Positions 1 to 7,141 are shown, counted from the first letter of the stretch. The stretch is 10,495 nucleotides of DNA from Candidatus Thorarchaeota archaeon (GCA_029855925.1 JAGSHP010000227.1:1-10495); one strand, 5' to 3'. Numbers and translations are program-made. Notes: generated from the sequence alone by a model not told the origin.

Positions 1-1445
1 AACATTCTCCCCCAGCTCGGCTCGCTTGGGTCGGTCAGACCCAGAAACGATAGTCCGGACTCGGACAGGATTGCGCCCACAACGCCAAGAGTGATATCTG
101 CGAACAGCAGATTGCTAATATTGGGGAATATGTGTCGGAACATGATGTATGTGTCACTTGCGCCAATTGCCCTCGCGCTCTCGACATAGGCCTTGTTCTT
201 TTCCGACATCACCTGCGACCGAATCAGTCGTGACGTCCCCGTCCAGCCTAAGATTGCAATCACCACGATGATGTTTTGAATCGTCGGCCCAAGGAATGCC
301 GCCAAGACCATCATGAGCGGTAGTCCGGGAATCACTAGAAGAAAGTCGACTATGCGCATCAGAATCTCATCAATCTTGCCGCCGAAGTATCCAGCAATCA
401 ATCCTACAACAAGTCCGACGATTGTTGAGAGAGCAGTGGCAAGAATACCAATCGTGAGGGAGATACGAGACCCAAAGACCAGTTGTGCCCAAGCGTCAGC
501 ACCCTTGTCAGTGGTTCCAAGAGCCCCAAAATAGTCGCCATAGGCATAGAGGCTTATGCCACTGTACCGAGCCGTTACAGTACCGTTGTAGTTCTCGTAC
601 TCGAAATAGAAATTGCGAGTCGGCGCAAGGCCTATGGCAAGTGTCAGAGTGTCCGAGGGATCCTCTTGACCAGTGCCATGATCGACCATTCCGGCAAATG
701 CCTCTTCCATGTCAAAGTAGTTGAGGTCGACGACTCGTTCTTGGATAACGCTCGTATAGGGCGGAAATGACTTGTAGATCATTCGCCAGTTGCCGGATGA
801 GTCAATCAGCCAGACATACGTCTTGAACATTAGTCCACCGTCTTCCCTTGTCGCAAAATCACCAGTGAGGAACATGGAGACGTTGAACGAGACGATGACA
901 TCGTTCGGTAGTCGATTGTAGGTCCAGTTGAAAGACTGTGTGAAATAGATGAAGTCACGAGTGTCCGGCATCTGACTCTCAGCAGCAAACGGAAGGACGA
1001 AATCTGGCCGGTCACCAGCATGATGGTCCCATGTGAGATCTATGTAGTTGTAATCGTTCGCGCTTGATGCAATATGATGCGTGCCGGAAAAAGAGGAGGA
1101 GTTCCCATATGTCGCAGGCCCATATGGTCGAATGTAATTCGTCTGCATCGGGTCGAGGTGGTCGTAGGGTTGAGAGAGCGTGGGGTCCGGCAGATACTCG
1201 CGATTCTCGACTGCACCAGGATCAAAGGTCCGCATCCACTCAGGAGCAAGGAACGGTGGAGCAATCTTTGCACTTGGAGATGGAGAGTACTGGACAAACA
1301 GAGGGGCCCAGATCGCCATTACAAAGAAGCCAAGAATGATCAATAGACCCATTAGTCCCAACTTGTGCCTACGATATTCGTTCCAGAAGGATGTCATGGA
1401 AATATACCAATTGCTGTCTTGCCAGTTGTGCTTAGTCTTGGACAC
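1..1445 (-). CDS. dppC: OppC/DppC-type peptide ABC transporter permease, 3' end cut by window edge
   Basis: This is a membrane permease subunit of a peptide/oligopeptide (Opp/Dpp/nickel family) ABC importer. The frame stays open to the window edge (481 codons plus two bases). Seen: a short cytoplasmic N-terminus; one membrane helix at residues 29-50 (MGLLIILGFFVMAIWAPLF); a long external stretch at about 51-320; then the canonical permease core beginning GSRISLTIGILATAL, a proline-rich membrane segment, the EAA-type ATPase-contact loop near 425-445 (SARAIGAS) and the family ending LSESGLSFLGLTDP. The loop before GSRISL is normally about 50-60 residues; here it is about 270 and carries four N-x-S/T sequons. 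The start is GTG at 1445, preceded by AAGGTGT with good spacing. ATG at 1397 is the alternative but has no ribosome site. A DppB-type partner lies at 7186-8235, and the ATPase and binding-protein genes are not in view. Family call is very secure; substrate is unknown. Confidence 0.93.
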   Translation of the reverse strand, partial: MSKTKHNWQDSNWYISMTSFWNEYRRHKLGLMGLLIILGFFVMAIWAPLFVQYSPSPSAKIAPPFLAPEWMRTFDPGAVENREYLPDPTLSQPYDHLDPMQTNYIRPYGPATYGNSSSFSGTHHIASSANDYNYIDLTWDHHAGDRPDFVLPFAAESQMPDTRDFIYFTQSFNWTYNRLPNDVIVSFNVSMFLTGDFATREDGGLMFKTYVWLIDSSGNWRMIYKSFPPYTSVIQERVVDLNYFDMEEAFAGMVDHGTGQEDPSDTLTLAIGLAPTRNFYFEYENYNGTVTARYSGISLYAYGDYFGALGTTDKGADAWAQLVFGSRISLTIGILATALSTIVGLVVGLIAGYFGGKIDEILMRIVDFLLVIPGLPLMMVLAAFLGPTIQNIIVVIAILGWTGTSRLIRSQVMSEKNKAYVESARAIGASDTYIMFRHIFPNISNLLFADITLGVVGAILSESGLSFLGLTDPSEPSWGRM

Positions 1446-1691
1446 CGGTAACACCTTGAACGATCATTGGTGTGCGAGAGCATGCGAGCTGCCATGAAGA
1501 AACTCGATGCAGTTTGCATTCGCGAATTACGACCCACTTATAGAGATTATGGCCCGCGCGGCTCACGTGCATTTATGCGACTGGTTCAAAAGCAATACTT
1601 ATCCGCTGGAGAAGATGTCAGATTGTAACTTGCGTTAAACTCTAATGCATGACTTACCGTGAAGAGTTGCAGTGTAATGCGGTGATATCAG
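1446..1691. promoter_or_regulatory. Divergent intergenic region between dppC-like gene and lipS1
   Basis: These 246 bases separate two genes read outward and must hold both promoters. Seen: CTATAAG on the minus strand (1537-1543), a TATA-like box well placed for the dppC-like gene with a leader of roughly 70 nt. On the plus strand, ATACTTATC (1595-1603) preceded by a CAAAAGCA stretch could act as BRE/TATA for lipS1. GTTAAAC near 1635 is an alternative. An inverted repeat ATGCA-GTT-TGCAT (1507-1519) runs into the palindrome ATTCGCGAAT (1518-1527), a possible operator. No convincing RNA gene or small protein was seen. Promoter assignments are inference from position and composition. Confidence 0.4.
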
Positions 1692-2825
1692 GTGAACACA
1701 AGGGAGCAAGTAAGCGAGAAAACATCCGAAATGGGACTGGAGTCCCCTCAATACGTCAGAACAAGCCTCGCAGCGGCCATGACAATGGGGAAAGTCCCTG
1801 GCAAATTCTATCGAGATGCAAAGCTCTACTGCATCAATATCCTGCTCACGTACGATGAGGGATGCCATGCGAAGTGCGCATATTGTGGTCTCTCGGGTTC
1901 GCGTGTGACCGATACAGAGTGGACTGACAACTCGTTCATTCGTGTGGACTGGCCAGTCTTCCCCGTCGAGGATGTCAAGAGGTCCCTTGTCGATGGCACC
2001 GCACCACATGTCGAGAGGGTCTGTGTCTCGATGATCACTCTTGGCAGGGCAAGAGAAGATTGCCTTGAGGTTGTACGAGACCTCAGCGAGACCATATCAA
2101 ACATCTCAATTCTTATCACTCCGACCATATTGAACAAGGACTGGCTTGAGGAAGCGAAGAGAGCAGGGGCCGACAAGGTAGGTATTGCTGTAGATACCGC
2201 AACACCCGAGATCTTTGACAGGTTGCGAGGTATGGGCGTCAAGGGACCACATAAGTGGGAGAAATACTGGAGGACCGTTGAGGAGTCAGTCGAAGTCTTT
2301 GGAGCCGAGAATGTGGGAATTCACTTGATAGTGGGCATCGGTGAGACCGAAAAGGAGATCATCAACACAATTCAGCGTGCTCAGGACGTGGGTGCGCGAA
2401 CGCATCTCTTCTCATTCTTTCCAGAGCAGGGCTCGCAGATGGAGGACTGGCCACAACCGCCACTTGGGACTTATCGGAGAGTGCAGGTAGCACGATACAT
2501 CATCAACAAGCAGCTGGGTCGTGTTGAGGACATGTCCTTTAACGATAGGGAGCAGCTCACCTCATTTGGTATATCGGAAGGCCTATTGGAGAAGATTCTC
2601 ACAGACGGAGAGGCGTTCATGACATCAGGATGCAGTGGAGATACGATGGACAATGCCTGTAACAGACCATTCGGAAACTGTACACCATATCAGGCATCGA
2701 TTGGTCACTGGCGCAACTTCCCGATGAAGCCAACGCCCGACGACCTGAAGGTCGTGAGAGACCAGCTCTGGGACTACTCGCTTGAATACATCGAACCTAC
2801 TGAGGCGGAGCTAGACCTTGAATAG
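1692..2825 (+). CDS. lipS1: LipS1-like radical SAM protein, lipoyl synthase subunit
   Basis: Likely one half of the two-component lipoyl synthase (LipS1+LipS2), which inserts two sulfur atoms into octanoyl chains already bound to lipoyl-domain lysines. Seen (377 residues): the radical SAM cluster motif C58-x3-C62-x2-C65 (GCHAKCAYC), a TIM-barrel-like alternation through about residue 270, glycine motif GIHLIVGIGETE (209-220) typical of SAM contacts in biotin-synthase-like enzymes, and C-terminal cysteines C314, C323 and C330 beside NRPF, suited to an auxiliary Fe-S cluster. The GTG start is preceded by GCGGTGAT at fitting spacing; ATG at codon 14 is an alternative. It is first in a four-gene cassette and overlaps lipS2 by 8 nt. 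Family knowledge: LipS1/S2 is known from Thermococcus and sulfur oxidisers. The assignment rests on motif plus neighbours; an unrelated radical SAM role is unlikely in this context. Confidence 0.88.
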   Translation: MNTREQVSEKTSEMGLESPQYVRTSLAAAMTMGKVPGKFYRDAKLYCINILLTYDEGCHAKCAYCGLSGSRVTDTEWTDNSFIRVDWPVFPVEDVKRSLVDGTAPHVERVCVSMITLGRAREDCLEVVRDLSETISNISILITPTILNKDWLEEAKRAGADKVGIAVDTATPEIFDRLRGMGVKGPHKWEKYWRTVEESVEVFGAENVGIHLIVGIGETEKEIINTIQRAQDVGARTHLFSFFPEQGSQMEDWPQPPLGTYRRVQVARYIINKQLGRVEDMSFNDREQLTSFGISEGLLEKILTDGEAFMTSGCSGDTMDNACNRPFGNCTPYQASIGHWRNFPMKPTPDDLKVVRDQLWDYSLEYIEPTEAELDLE

Positions 2826-3837
2826 AAACACTGACGCACTCTTGAAGTCATGCTTTGAAACAGAGTTCGATCAACTGGAGGACTGTTTCAGGGAGGCGTA
2901 CTCGGTAGGAAGAACACACTTTGACAGCAAGATTGCATTCTACGCTCCGGGAATGGTTCACTTTGAGACCGAGTTTTACTCAGCCACCGACCCGTGGAGA
3001 TTCCCGAGTATCTCAGTGACTGGGACCCACTGCGCTCTGAACTGTGAACACTGCAATGGTCAACTGTTGGAAACCATGATTCCAGCTCTCACGCCAGAGG
3101 CATTGTGGGAGACCTGTATGAAGATCAAAGACCATGGTGGAAAGGGCGCGCTCATCAGCGGAGGCTCAACTCCACGAGGTAATACGCCGATGGAGAAGTT
3201 TGTTCCCACGATTAAGCGGGTCAAGAACGAACTTGATCTTGATATTGTTGTCCACACGGGCGTGGTCTATCCCGATACGGTCGAGAAGCTGGCCGTTGCA
3301 GGCATAGATGGGGCGATGCTTGACATCATTGGGTCGGATGATACCATAAGGGAAGTCTATCATCTTGATCTAACGACCTCGGCTTTCGATAAGTCGCTCT
3401 CACTCTTAGAGGAGTACGGCGTGCCGATGATGCCCCATATAATCGCAGGACTGCACTATGGTCAGTTGCATGGCGAAGATAACGCCATCAAGATGATTGC
3501 CAAGTACAATCCCGAATCTGTGATCATCGTCGCCTTCAAACCGCTGGACCATACGCCCATGGAACAGACCATTCCCGCAAGTCCAACAGACATTGCGCGG
3601 GTGATTCTTGCTGCACGATTGGTCATTTCCAAGTTTCCTGTAGTCCTGGGATGTGCAAGACCTCATGGTGAACATAGGAGAATCACTGATAGACTGGCAA
3701 TCCGCGCGGGGGTCAACGGTATTGCATACCCAACAGAAGAGGCGTACCACTTTGCAAAGCAACTGGGCCTCGACATTGTGTTTTCTGACGAGTGCTGCTC
3801 ATTGATGACAAAGACCTTGGCAAACACAAGAGCGTGA
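2818..3837 (+). CDS. lipS2: LipS2-like radical SAM protein, lipoyl synthase partner
   Basis: Likely the second radical SAM subunit of the archaeal-type lipoyl synthase; each subunit is thought to contribute to insertion of one of the two lipoyl sulfurs. Seen (339 residues): cluster motif C72-x3-C76-x2-C79 (HCALNCEHCN), the SAM-binding GG region ISGGSTPRG (113-121), a barrel-like middle, and a conserved C-terminal block GCARPHGEHRRITD (278-291) followed by AGVNGIAYP and C326-C327, which together with C279 could hold the auxiliary cluster. The start is TTG inside the end of lipS1 (TTGAATAG), with GGAG seven bases upstream, implying translational coupling. The ligase gene follows after 7 nt. Alternative: the same family is loosely called biotin-synthase-like; pairing with lipS1 and a lipoate ligase favours the lipoyl role. 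Confidence 0.88.
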   Translation: MNRNTDALLKSCFETEFDQLEDCFREAYSVGRTHFDSKIAFYAPGMVHFETEFYSATDPWRFPSISVTGTHCALNCEHCNGQLLETMIPALTPEALWETCMKIKDHGGKGALISGGSTPRGNTPMEKFVPTIKRVKNELDLDIVVHTGVVYPDTVEKLAVAGIDGAMLDIIGSDDTIREVYHLDLTTSAFDKSLSLLEEYGVPMMPHIIAGLHYGQLHGEDNAIKMIAKYNPESVIIVAFKPLDHTPMEQTIPASPTDIARVILAARLVISKFPVVLGCARPHGEHRRITDRLAIRAGVNGIAYPTEEAYHFAKQLGLDIVFSDECCSLMTKTLANTRA

Positions 3838-3844
3838 CATAGTT

Positions 3845-5449
3845 ATGAGTGACAAATGGAGACTACTTGACACGGGTGTCCTCACTGGCGCTGAGAACAT
3901 GGCGTTGGATGACGTCATACTGGAGTGTCGTTCGCAGGGAAAGACACCGAACACACTCAGATTCCTTCAGTTCGATCCTGCAACGGTCTTAGTCGGCTAT
4001 CATCAGTCAGTGAAACAGGAGGTTAGGCTCGAATACTGCGAGCGGAATGGGGTCGATGTCAACCGAAGAATCACTGGAGGTGGAACCATCCTATTTACTC
4101 CAACATGTCTCGGCTGGGAGATCTATGCGGACAAGTCTGCAGAGGGAATCAAGGAGCTTAGGCGTGATCTCGACCGACTGGCACGAAGAATATGTAATGG
4201 GACGGTTGAGGGACTCCGCAGGCTGGGGGTGACTGCAGAGTTCAGACCCAAGAATGACATTGAGGTCAATGGGAGAAAGATATCTGGGACTGGAGGGACC
4301 GAGCGGGAGGACTCGTTCATGTATCAGGGGACCCTTCTTGTCGACTTCGACGTTGACCTCATGTTGAAGACCCTTCGTATTCCCGTTGAAAAACTAAAGG
4401 ATAAGGAGATTGAGAGCGTCAAGGAGCGGATCACCTGTCTGAAGTGGGAACTGGGGTATGTTCCGCCACTCGAGGAGATCAAACAGGCTATTGCTGATGG
4501 ATTCGCCGAGGTACTCGGAGTCGAGTTCGAGTCTGGCGAACTGTATCCTTGTGAGAGGTATCTGTTCAGGGAGCAATTACCGTACTTCCAGTCGCAAGAG
4601 TGGGTCAATCTGGTACAGCCACCTGAGAATCATCAGGGACAGGTCAGTACAGTACGTAAGACGCCAGGGGGCCTCATTCGGGTCTCCATTGCTTTGAATG
4701 TCCCAGGTAATTTCATAGTAAGCAGCTTCATCACGGGCGACTTCCAAATCTTTCCCCAGAGAGCCATCATGGACCTTGAGGCGAAGCTGAAGAACTTGCC
4801 CGCCGATGAGGAGAGCATTGCAAGAGCTGTACATGAGTTCTTCGATGAAACCGGAGCGCGGATATTTGGCGTCGAGCCAGATGACCTCATCCAGTTGATT
4901 CTTGAGGCTGTCAAGAAGCAGGCGTTCAGTGTTCTCGGAATAAGTCTCGAAGAGGCAAATCACCTGATGACTGTCAATTTCATGCCCGATGAGGTTCTGG
5001 AGCAACACTTCGATTATGTACTTCTCCCCTACTGTGCTAAGTTGGTAGACTGCGACTACCGATGGGTTGAGGGATGCGACCACTGTGGGGGGTGCTCGAT
5101 CAGCAGCGTCTATGAACTGGCGCAGAATCTTGGGCTACCAGTTCGAACCATTCAGAATTTTGAACATTTGATCGAGACCATCCACGAGTTCAAGGAAAAG
5201 GGTGCTCGAGGCTACATAGGCTCATGCTGCGAGGGTTTCTACAACAAGCATCACGACGACTTCATGGACACGGATGTCCCTGCTCTGCTTGTGGACGTTG
5301 ACGACTCCACTTGTTACGAGCTTGGAGAAGAGAAGGAGGCCTACATAGGTGAATTCGAAGGGCAGACCACCCTGAAGGAAGAACTGATGATCCGGATTAT
5401 TAATGAACTATATAGACGTGGGAGAGTCGGCGGGAAGAAGCTTGAGTAA
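3845..5449 (+). CDS. Lipoate/octanoate-protein ligase (LplA-LplB) fused to DUF116 domain
   Basis: Likely activates octanoate or lipoate as acyl-AMP and transfers it to lipoyl-domain lysines. Seen in 534 residues: an LplA/biotin-ligase catalytic domain (about 1-245) with RRITGGG (74-80), PKND (135-138) and GRKISG (143-148), whose K145 aligns with the catalytic lysine; an LplB-like C-terminal accessory domain (about 262-350; GGLIRVSIAL, ITGDF, LE-L); and a third domain (about 365-534) matching DUF116, with C397, C403, C411-x2-C414-x2-C417, C461-C462 and C490, probably an Fe-S site. In many archaea LplA and LplB are separate proteins; here both are joined, and the DUF116 tail is additional. The ATG start follows the lipS2 stop by 7 nt; the 3' end overlaps the flavoprotein gene by 8 nt. 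What the DUF116 domain does is unknown; sulfur or electron supply to LipS1/S2 is inference. Confidence 0.88.
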   Translation: MSDKWRLLDTGVLTGAENMALDDVILECRSQGKTPNTLRFLQFDPATVLVGYHQSVKQEVRLEYCERNGVDVNRRITGGGTILFTPTCLGWEIYADKSAEGIKELRRDLDRLARRICNGTVEGLRRLGVTAEFRPKNDIEVNGRKISGTGGTEREDSFMYQGTLLVDFDVDLMLKTLRIPVEKLKDKEIESVKERITCLKWELGYVPPLEEIKQAIADGFAEVLGVEFESGELYPCERYLFREQLPYFQSQEWVNLVQPPENHQGQVSTVRKTPGGLIRVSIALNVPGNFIVSSFITGDFQIFPQRAIMDLEAKLKNLPADEESIARAVHEFFDETGARIFGVEPDDLIQLILEAVKKQAFSVLGISLEEANHLMTVNFMPDEVLEQHFDYVLLPYCAKLVDCDYRWVEGCDHCGGCSISSVYELAQNLGLPVRTIQNFEHLIETIHEFKEKGARGYIGSCCEGFYNKHHDDFMDTDVPALLVDVDDSTCYELGEEKEAYIGEFEGQTTLKEELMIRIINELYRRGRVGGKKLE

Positions 5450-6506
5450 GGATTTCGATGTCACAGTCATAGGTGGCGGACCGGCAGGAGCGAGCACAGC
5501 ACTACAGTGCGCAAGGATGGGCATGCGAGTCCTGCTTCTTGAAAAGGGACCACCAAATCGCCACAAGCCCTGTGGCGGAGTCCTGCCACTGGTTGCCGAC
5601 GAAGTGATCACCGACATAATCGATGATGAGATTCCAGAGGAGGTCTACGAGTCACCCAGAGAATTGGGACTGTACTACGTGCCGCCAAGCGGGAGAGAAG
5701 GGGGAGGACGTGTGAGAAACTATCGTGTCGTCAACATCAATAGGGATAGGTTCGACAGCTGGTTACTCACGAAAGCAATCATGTCCGGAGTCAAGGTTCA
5801 ATTCGGTGCCCAGTTCCAACATCTCGAGGAGGAGGAGAACAGAGTCTTCTACTCGGTGGGACCGGAAATGCGTCAAGTGAGGACGCGAATACTTGTGGGG
5901 GCGGATGGGGTGAGGTCGCAGGTTCGGAAAGCGATACTCCCCTCAATGGACGCGCCAGTGCTCCTCGTGGGACAGCAATACATCAGCATCAGCGAGAGAG
6001 GGGATATCGAGGACTCGTTCTACGGTTTTCTGAGGGGGGATCTATCACCATCCTACGCCTATGTGATTCCCAAGAATGATTTTCTCATAGTGGGTCTCGG
6101 AGTTCGCCCTCAGCAGTCACCCTCCGTTAGCGAGGCATTGACTCTCTTTCGGCAGATTCTTGCTGATGAGTTTGGAGTATCATCTGCAGACCCTGTGGCA
6201 AAGGAGGTGTGGTCCATTCCCTATGGCTACTTTGCCCCTGGAAAAGGCTCGACAATTCTGGTGGGCGATGCAGCAGGCTTTTGTAACCCACTCTCAGGGG
6301 AGGGAATTCGCCTTGCAATAGAAGCGGGAGAGATCGCCGCATCTGCCATTCAGGTCACAGAGGGTGGAGAAGATCTTCTCGAACGATACGCCCGAGATGT
6401 GAAGAGCATTGCAGACTTTGTCGCAAGCGTACAGTCATTTGTTGATTCACTAGACGATGATGGGCGAGAGCAGTTTGTACGTGAAGAGCTGAATCGCAGA
6501 TACTGA
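5442..6506 (+). CDS. lipT: FAD-dependent reductase of geranylgeranyl-reductase superfamily, LipT-like
   Basis: A flavoprotein oxidoreductase. Seen (354 residues): dinucleotide-binding fold VTVIGGGPAGAS (8-18), the KPCGGV motif (42-47) that marks the geranylgeranyl-reductase superfamily, RDRFDSWL (101-108), GADGVRS (153-159), and the FAD ribityl motif VGDAAGFCNPLSGEGIR (274-290). It is shorter than typical archaeal lipid-saturating enzymes (about 390-450), with little after the FAD core. TTG at 5442 was chosen because it sits in the end of the ligase gene (TTGAGTAA) with GGGA six bases upstream and starts just before the FAD fold; ATG at 5403 would add 13 residues inside the ligase. Context: last gene of a lipoylation cassette. 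A similar flavoprotein, named LipT in sulfur oxidisers, accompanies lipS1/lipS2 and may feed electrons to them. Membrane-lipid reduction remains the alternative. Confidence 0.8.
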   Translation: MSKDFDVTVIGGGPAGASTALQCARMGMRVLLLEKGPPNRHKPCGGVLPLVADEVITDIIDDEIPEEVYESPRELGLYYVPPSGREGGGRVRNYRVVNINRDRFDSWLLTKAIMSGVKVQFGAQFQHLEEEENRVFYSVGPEMRQVRTRILVGADGVRSQVRKAILPSMDAPVLLVGQQYISISERGDIEDSFYGFLRGDLSPSYAYVIPKNDFLIVGLGVRPQQSPSVSEALTLFRQILADEFGVSSADPVAKEVWSIPYGYFAPGKGSTILVGDAAGFCNPLSGEGIRLAIEAGEIAASAIQVTEGGEDLLERYARDVKSIADFVASVQSFVDSLDDDGREQFVREELNRRY

Positions 6507-6584
6507 GACTCTGGCAATTGGTGATGAAGAGGTACTGCCCGGATTCATACCAAGACAATACCTCAACAGCGGTTGGTCGTGTGG

Positions 6585-6950
6585 CTATTCAATGCCCATT
6601 TTTGAGGCAACCTTCACAAGCAGGAATACAACAAGTGCCACAATCATGAATGTGATCAGCTCGCCAATGAAGTGTCCAATCCTGAAGGCATAGATAGTTA
6701 TCTCTTCCCAGGGAATGTCGGGAATGAAGATATTGATCACGGGCATTATCAGGTCGTCGACAAGAGCTTGAACTAATAGACCGAGATAGATACCAAGAAT
6801 GAATGCGACAGCCAAGCCAAGCACCTTGTACTTGGAGAGGAATGTCACAAACTCGTCCACAAACCCCTCGGGTGGCTTTGGGGGCGGTGGTGGTTCAAGT
6901 AGTTTTCGTATTGCTTTAAGTTCCTCAAGTATTGACTCTTCGTTTTCCAA
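6585..6950 (-). CDS. mscL: MscL-family large-conductance mechanosensitive channel, short atypical form
   Basis: Likely a membrane channel that opens under tension to release solutes on hypo-osmotic shock. Seen (121 residues): a charged helix (1-19, ILEELKAIRKLLE), a polyproline run (20-27), an amphipathic segment (30-42), TM1 with LGLAVAFILGIYLGLLV and LVDDLIMPVI (44-72, the MscL signature region), a short loop PDIPWEEI, and TM2 (about 91-115); the protein stops six residues later. MscL normally has a short N-terminus and a C-terminal cytoplasmic helix of about 30 residues; here the arrangement is reversed. TTG at 6950 is preferred: a near-perfect GGAGGTG lies nine bases upstream. The GTG four codons earlier overlaps that site and is unlikely. 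It stands alone between convergent lipT and the dppB terminator, so it is probably monocistronic. Confidence 0.85.
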   Translation of the reverse strand: MENEESILEELKAIRKLLEPPPPPKPPEGFVDEFVTFLSKYKVLGLAVAFILGIYLGLLVQALVDDLIMPVINIFIPDIPWEEITIYAFRIGHFIGELITFMIVALVVFLLVKVASKMGIE

Positions 6951-7017
6951 TTTGCTGAACACCTCCGAGTTAGCAGTGATTTTCAGATGAACAACGCTAA
7001 AACAGTGGGACTCGGTC

Positions 7018-7028
7018 CTATTTTACAG
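7018..7028 (-). promoter_or_regulatory. TATA-like box upstream of mscL
   Basis: Minus-strand CTGTAAAATAG is A/T-rich in a more balanced sequence and lies about 70 nt before the TTG start of mscL, allowing a leader of about 45 nt that includes the GGAGGTG ribosome site. It resembles an archaeal TATA element; no BRE is clear. Inference from position and composition. Confidence 0.4.
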
Positions 7029-7030
7029 TT

Positions 7031-7101
7031 ATCATGGACCGTCCATCATGCAAACGAGTCATCATGGTTCAATGCAGACAGTAAGAATGCGGCCATGATG
7101 G
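7031..7101. repeat. Cluster of ATCATGG-type motifs upstream of mscL
   Basis: ATCATGG occurs at 7031-7037 and 7061-7067 (plus) and at 7093-7099 (minus), with a close copy ATCATG at 7045-7050. The first two sites overlap a 13-nt palindrome ATGGAC-C-GTCCAT (7034-7046). The cluster lies just upstream of the putative mscL TATA box and downstream of the dppB terminator, where operators for mscL would sit. No binding protein can be named. Confidence 0.35.
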
Positions 7102-7141
7102 AATATTGTGTGCACCCTAACTCAAAGAGATGCAAATCAAG

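Noticed and set aside
1064..1497. Several overlapping plus-strand frames near 1064-1497
   Set aside because: They run opposite the continuous DppC-type reading frame, whose membrane core and family motifs are unmistakable; the plus-strand translations are low-complexity shadows.
1560..1610. Possible tRNA hinted by GGTTCAAA near 1584
   Set aside because: The bases around it do not pair as a T-arm, and no acceptor stem or anticodon arm could be built.
1826..2242. Minus-strand frame opposite lipS1
   Set aside because: Shadow of a gene with an intact radical SAM motif on the plus strand.
4577..5083. Minus-strand open frame (168 codons) inside the ligase gene
   Set aside because: Antisense shadow of the LplB/DUF116 region, with no recognisable motif, while the plus strand has conserved domains throughout.
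6507..6584. Terminator between convergent lipT and mscL
   Set aside because: No T-run or convincing hairpin was found on either strand in this short gap.
6960..6962. GTG at 6962 as the mscL start
   Set aside because: It forms part of the GGAGGTG ribosome site, leaving no spacing; TTG at 6950 has the right distance.
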